This document shows positions 4,560 through 6,005 of a stretch of 6,005 bases of DNA, in pieces. Each line of letters begins with the position of its first letter. Position 1 is the stretch's first letter. Source of the stretch: Deltaproteobacteria bacterium (GTDB lineage Bacteria; Bdellovibrionota; UBA1018; UBA923); the NCBI GenBank assembly GCA_016194795.1, contig JACQAX010000442.1, positions 1 through 6,005 of the forward strand, read 5' to 3'. Made by a program: the position numbers and the translations under genes. The notes beneath the pieces were generated by a model, which was given only the letters and a program-made list of their open reading frames with translations, did not search any database and was not told the DNA's origin.

Positions 4560-5311
4560 AAAAAGTCGCGATCGTGACCGGTGGCGCGGGCGGCATCGGA
4601 GCCGCGACGTGCCGCGCTCTCGCGGCCGAAGGGCTCGCGGTGGCCGTGCTCGACGTCGACGCCGCCGGCGCCGCTCGCGTGGCGGGCGAGATCTCGATGG
4701 GCGCCGGCGCGGCCCACGCCGTCGTCTGCGACGTCGGCAACCGCGCGTCGGTCGAGGCGGCGATCGCCGACGTCTCCAAGCTCGGCCAGGTTTCGGTGCT
4801 CGTCAACAACGCGGGCATCGGAGGGCCGTTCCATCGCGTCGACGAGGTGACCGACGAGGAGTGGGACAGGATCGTCGCGACCAATCTGAAGTCGGTTTTT
4901 CTGTTCGCGCGGGCCCTGCTTCCCGGAATGAAGGCCCGCGGCCACGGGCGCGTCGTGAACATCGCGTCGGTGCAGGGAATCGTGGGCGCCGCGCGCTCGT
5001 CAACCTACGCCGCGACCAAGCACGGCATGCTCGGCTACACGAAGTCGATCGCGGCCGAGTGGGGCGCGTACGGCATCACGTGCAACGCGATCTGCCCTGG
5101 CTACGTCGACACGACGATGGGCGCGGGGCCGTCGAAAAAAGTCGACGCGTATCTCGAGCGCGTGCTCGAGCGCACGCCCGTGGGGCGCGTCGCGCGCCCC
5201 GAAGAGATCGCCGCGCTGGTCGTTTATCTCACCGGCCCGAGCGCGGGCTACGTCAACGGCGCCTCGTTCGTCGTCGACGGCGGGCTCACCGCGCACTCGG
5301 CGATCACTTGA
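4556..5311 (+). CDS. SDR-family oxidoreductase, FabG-like, NAD-type
   Basis: This 251-residue classical SDR has every standard landmark: TGGAGGIG (8-15), CDV (58-60), NNAG (84-87), Asn110, Ser138, YAATK with Tyr151 and Lys155, CPG (180-182) and VDGG (240-243). Asp33 at the end of the second strand (VLDVD) is the acidic residue that normally selects NAD(H) over NADP(H). The upstream SDR has Ser-Arg there, so the pair appears to differ in cofactor. The length and C-terminus suit the FabG/3-hydroxyacyl dehydrogenase group, and a 3-hydroxybutyrate or secondary-alcohol dehydrogenase would be compatible. The sequence does not decide the substrate. It starts in a four-base ATGA overlap with the upstream SDR and has its own AAGGGAG. 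Its 3' end overlaps the convergent hydrolase gene by eight bases. Confidence 0.92.
   Translation: MKKVAIVTGGAGGIGAATCRALAAEGLAVAVLDVDAAGAARVAGEISMGAGAAHAVVCDVGNRASVEAAIADVSKLGQVSVLVNNAGIGGPFHRVDEVTDEEWDRIVATNLKSVFLFARALLPGMKARGHGRVVNIASVQGIVGAARSSTYAATKHGMLGYTKSIAAEWGAYGITCNAICPGYVDTTMGAGPSKKVDAYLERVLERTPVGRVARPEEIAALVVYLTGPSAGYVNGASFVVDGGLTAHSAIT
4796..4821 (+). repeat. Second copy of the 26-bp exact direct repeat
   Basis: This is identical to 4098-4123, offset by 698 bp, and encodes residues 81-89 (VLVNNAGIG) of the second SDR. Because both copies are in the same phase of their own genes, recombination between them would join the first half of one SDR to the second half of the other in frame. 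Confidence 0.85.
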
Positions 5312-6005
5312 CGCCGTCGGCGGTGGGCTGAGTCTTCTCGATCCATTCGCTGACGAGCTTCTGGATCCGCGCGATGAGGTCGGTCGCGCCCGGGCGCAGG
5401 TGGTCGCCCGGCAGATCGATGCGCTGGTGGCTGGCTTTCGACGACTTGATCGCGTCCCAGAGCGCGTCGACGTTCTTGCGGGGAACGATCGTGTCGTCCT
5501 CGGCCGTGACCATGAGCACGCGCTGGCCGGCGCCGAGCTTGCGCGCCTCCTCTTCGGGCGCCGGCGCCTGGAGAAACGCCCAGGCGCCATGGCTGAGCGC
5601 CCACGCGAGCGGACGCGCCAGGAAGTGGAGCTTCGGCGCCCATTTCGTCTCGAGAATGGCCTGCACCGTATCGGGAACGTCGCCGAAGCCGTGCACGACG
5701 GCGAGGCCCGCGAGGTCATGGTTCTCGGCGGCGGCGGCCACGGCGAACGGCGCCCCGAAGCTCGCGCCCACGATGAAGATGCGCGTAGGATCGACGTCTC
5801 CTCTTTTTTTCAGCGCCGAGACGAGCTCGTTGATGCCGACGAGCGTTTCGCGCACGGCGCGCTTGGCCTGCGGCGCGAACTGCAAGCTCTCGGGAAACTC
5901 GAAACGTCTCGGCGGGTCGAACGGGTAGTCGAAGCTCGCGACGACGACCGGGATTTTCGGGTCGAGAAGACCGAGCACGGCGGCGGCCTCTTCGAAGCCG
6001 CCGAA
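5304..6005 (-). CDS. Alpha/beta-hydrolase fold protein, C-terminal part (5' end outside window)
   Basis: The visible 233 residues are the catalytic part of a serine hydrolase of the dienelactone hydrolase/prolyl-oligopeptidase-like type, probably an esterase or acyl hydrolase. GASFG (80-84 of the visible part) is the nucleophile elbow with Ser82. EDDTIVP (169-175) supplies the acid, most likely Asp170 or Asp171. GDHLRPG (200-206) supplies the catalytic His202. The intervening 106-160 region is a helical cap-like segment. The frame is open through the window's right edge (FGGFEEAAAVLG... at its visible start). The GTG at 5976-5978 lacks a ribosome binding site and would remove the first beta strand, so the true start lies beyond base 6005. 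There is no signal peptide in view, but the N-terminus is missing. It is convergent with the second SDR, overlapping by eight bases. The substrate is unknown. Confidence 0.85.
   Translation of the reverse strand, partial: FGGFEEAAAVLGLLDPKIPVVVASFDYPFDPPRRFEFPESLQFAPQAKRAVRETLVGINELVSALKKRGDVDPTRIFIVGASFGAPFAVAAAAENHDLAGLAVVHGFGDVPDTVQAILETKWAPKLHFLARPLAWALSHGAWAFLQAPAPEEEARKLGAGQRVLMVTAEDDTIVPRKNVDALWDAIKSSKASHQRIDLPGDHLRPGATDLIARIQKLVSEWIEKTQPTADGVK

Noticed and set aside
5312..5322. CGCCG-T-CGGCG palindrome just after the second SDR's stop
   Set aside because: It lies inside the hydrolase coding region, has no T-run after it, and short GC palindromes are expected by chance in such sequence.
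4522..5331. 269-residue Arg-rich open frame overlapping the second SDR of the pair
   Set aside because: Its composition (runs of Arg and Gly) is a frame shadow of the well-supported SDR gene.

Overview
The window is a GC-rich stretch of bacterial chromosome. Coding density is very high, stop codons abut or overlap, and two products carry export signals: a lipobox on a beta-lactamase and a type I signal peptide on a small protein. A Gram-negative host, such as a high-GC proteobacterial or myxobacterial-type lineage, fits best. Nothing here fixes the phylum. I see no rRNA, tRNA, CRISPR array, transposase or integrase, so there is no direct sign of a mobile element.

Layout, left to right. (1) The C-terminal part of a WYL/WCX-domain transcriptional regulator (+, 1-771) is cut by the left edge. 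(2) It meets, tail to tail, a minus-strand run of three genes read right to left: a class D beta-lactamase lipoprotein (2740-1865), a secreted DUF1579-like protein (1817-1311) and a six-repeat MORN/YwqK-type protein (1250-768). Gaps of 47 and 60 nt would allow one transcript. (3) Divergent from the beta-lactamase is a 76-residue membrane protein with a SHOCT-like tail (+, 2832-3062). (4) A group of three short-chain dehydrogenase/reductase (SDR) genes follows. One (-, 3803-3066) lacks the usual Tyr/Lys catalytic pair. It is divergent from two ordinary SDRs (+, 3852-4559 and 4556-5311) joined by an ATGA overlap. (5) The C-terminal part of an alpha/beta hydrolase (-, 6005-5304) runs off the right edge.

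Functional reading. The beta-lactamase is the most specific call, because all class D active-site motifs are present. The two plus-strand SDRs are probably translated together. One looks NADP(H)-type and the other NAD(H)-type, so they could act in one oxidation/reduction route, but no substrate can be read from the sequence. The alpha/beta hydrolase next door may belong to the same metabolism, though it is transcribed in the opposite direction.

I found no clearly new multi-gene system. Points worth a second look are the atypical SDR, the inserted loop and extra cysteines of the beta-lactamase, the short inverted repeats in the gaps flanking it, a possible leaderless SDR transcript, an exact 26-bp repeat shared by the paired SDRs, and convergent gene ends packed onto tiny palindromes with no room for terminators.
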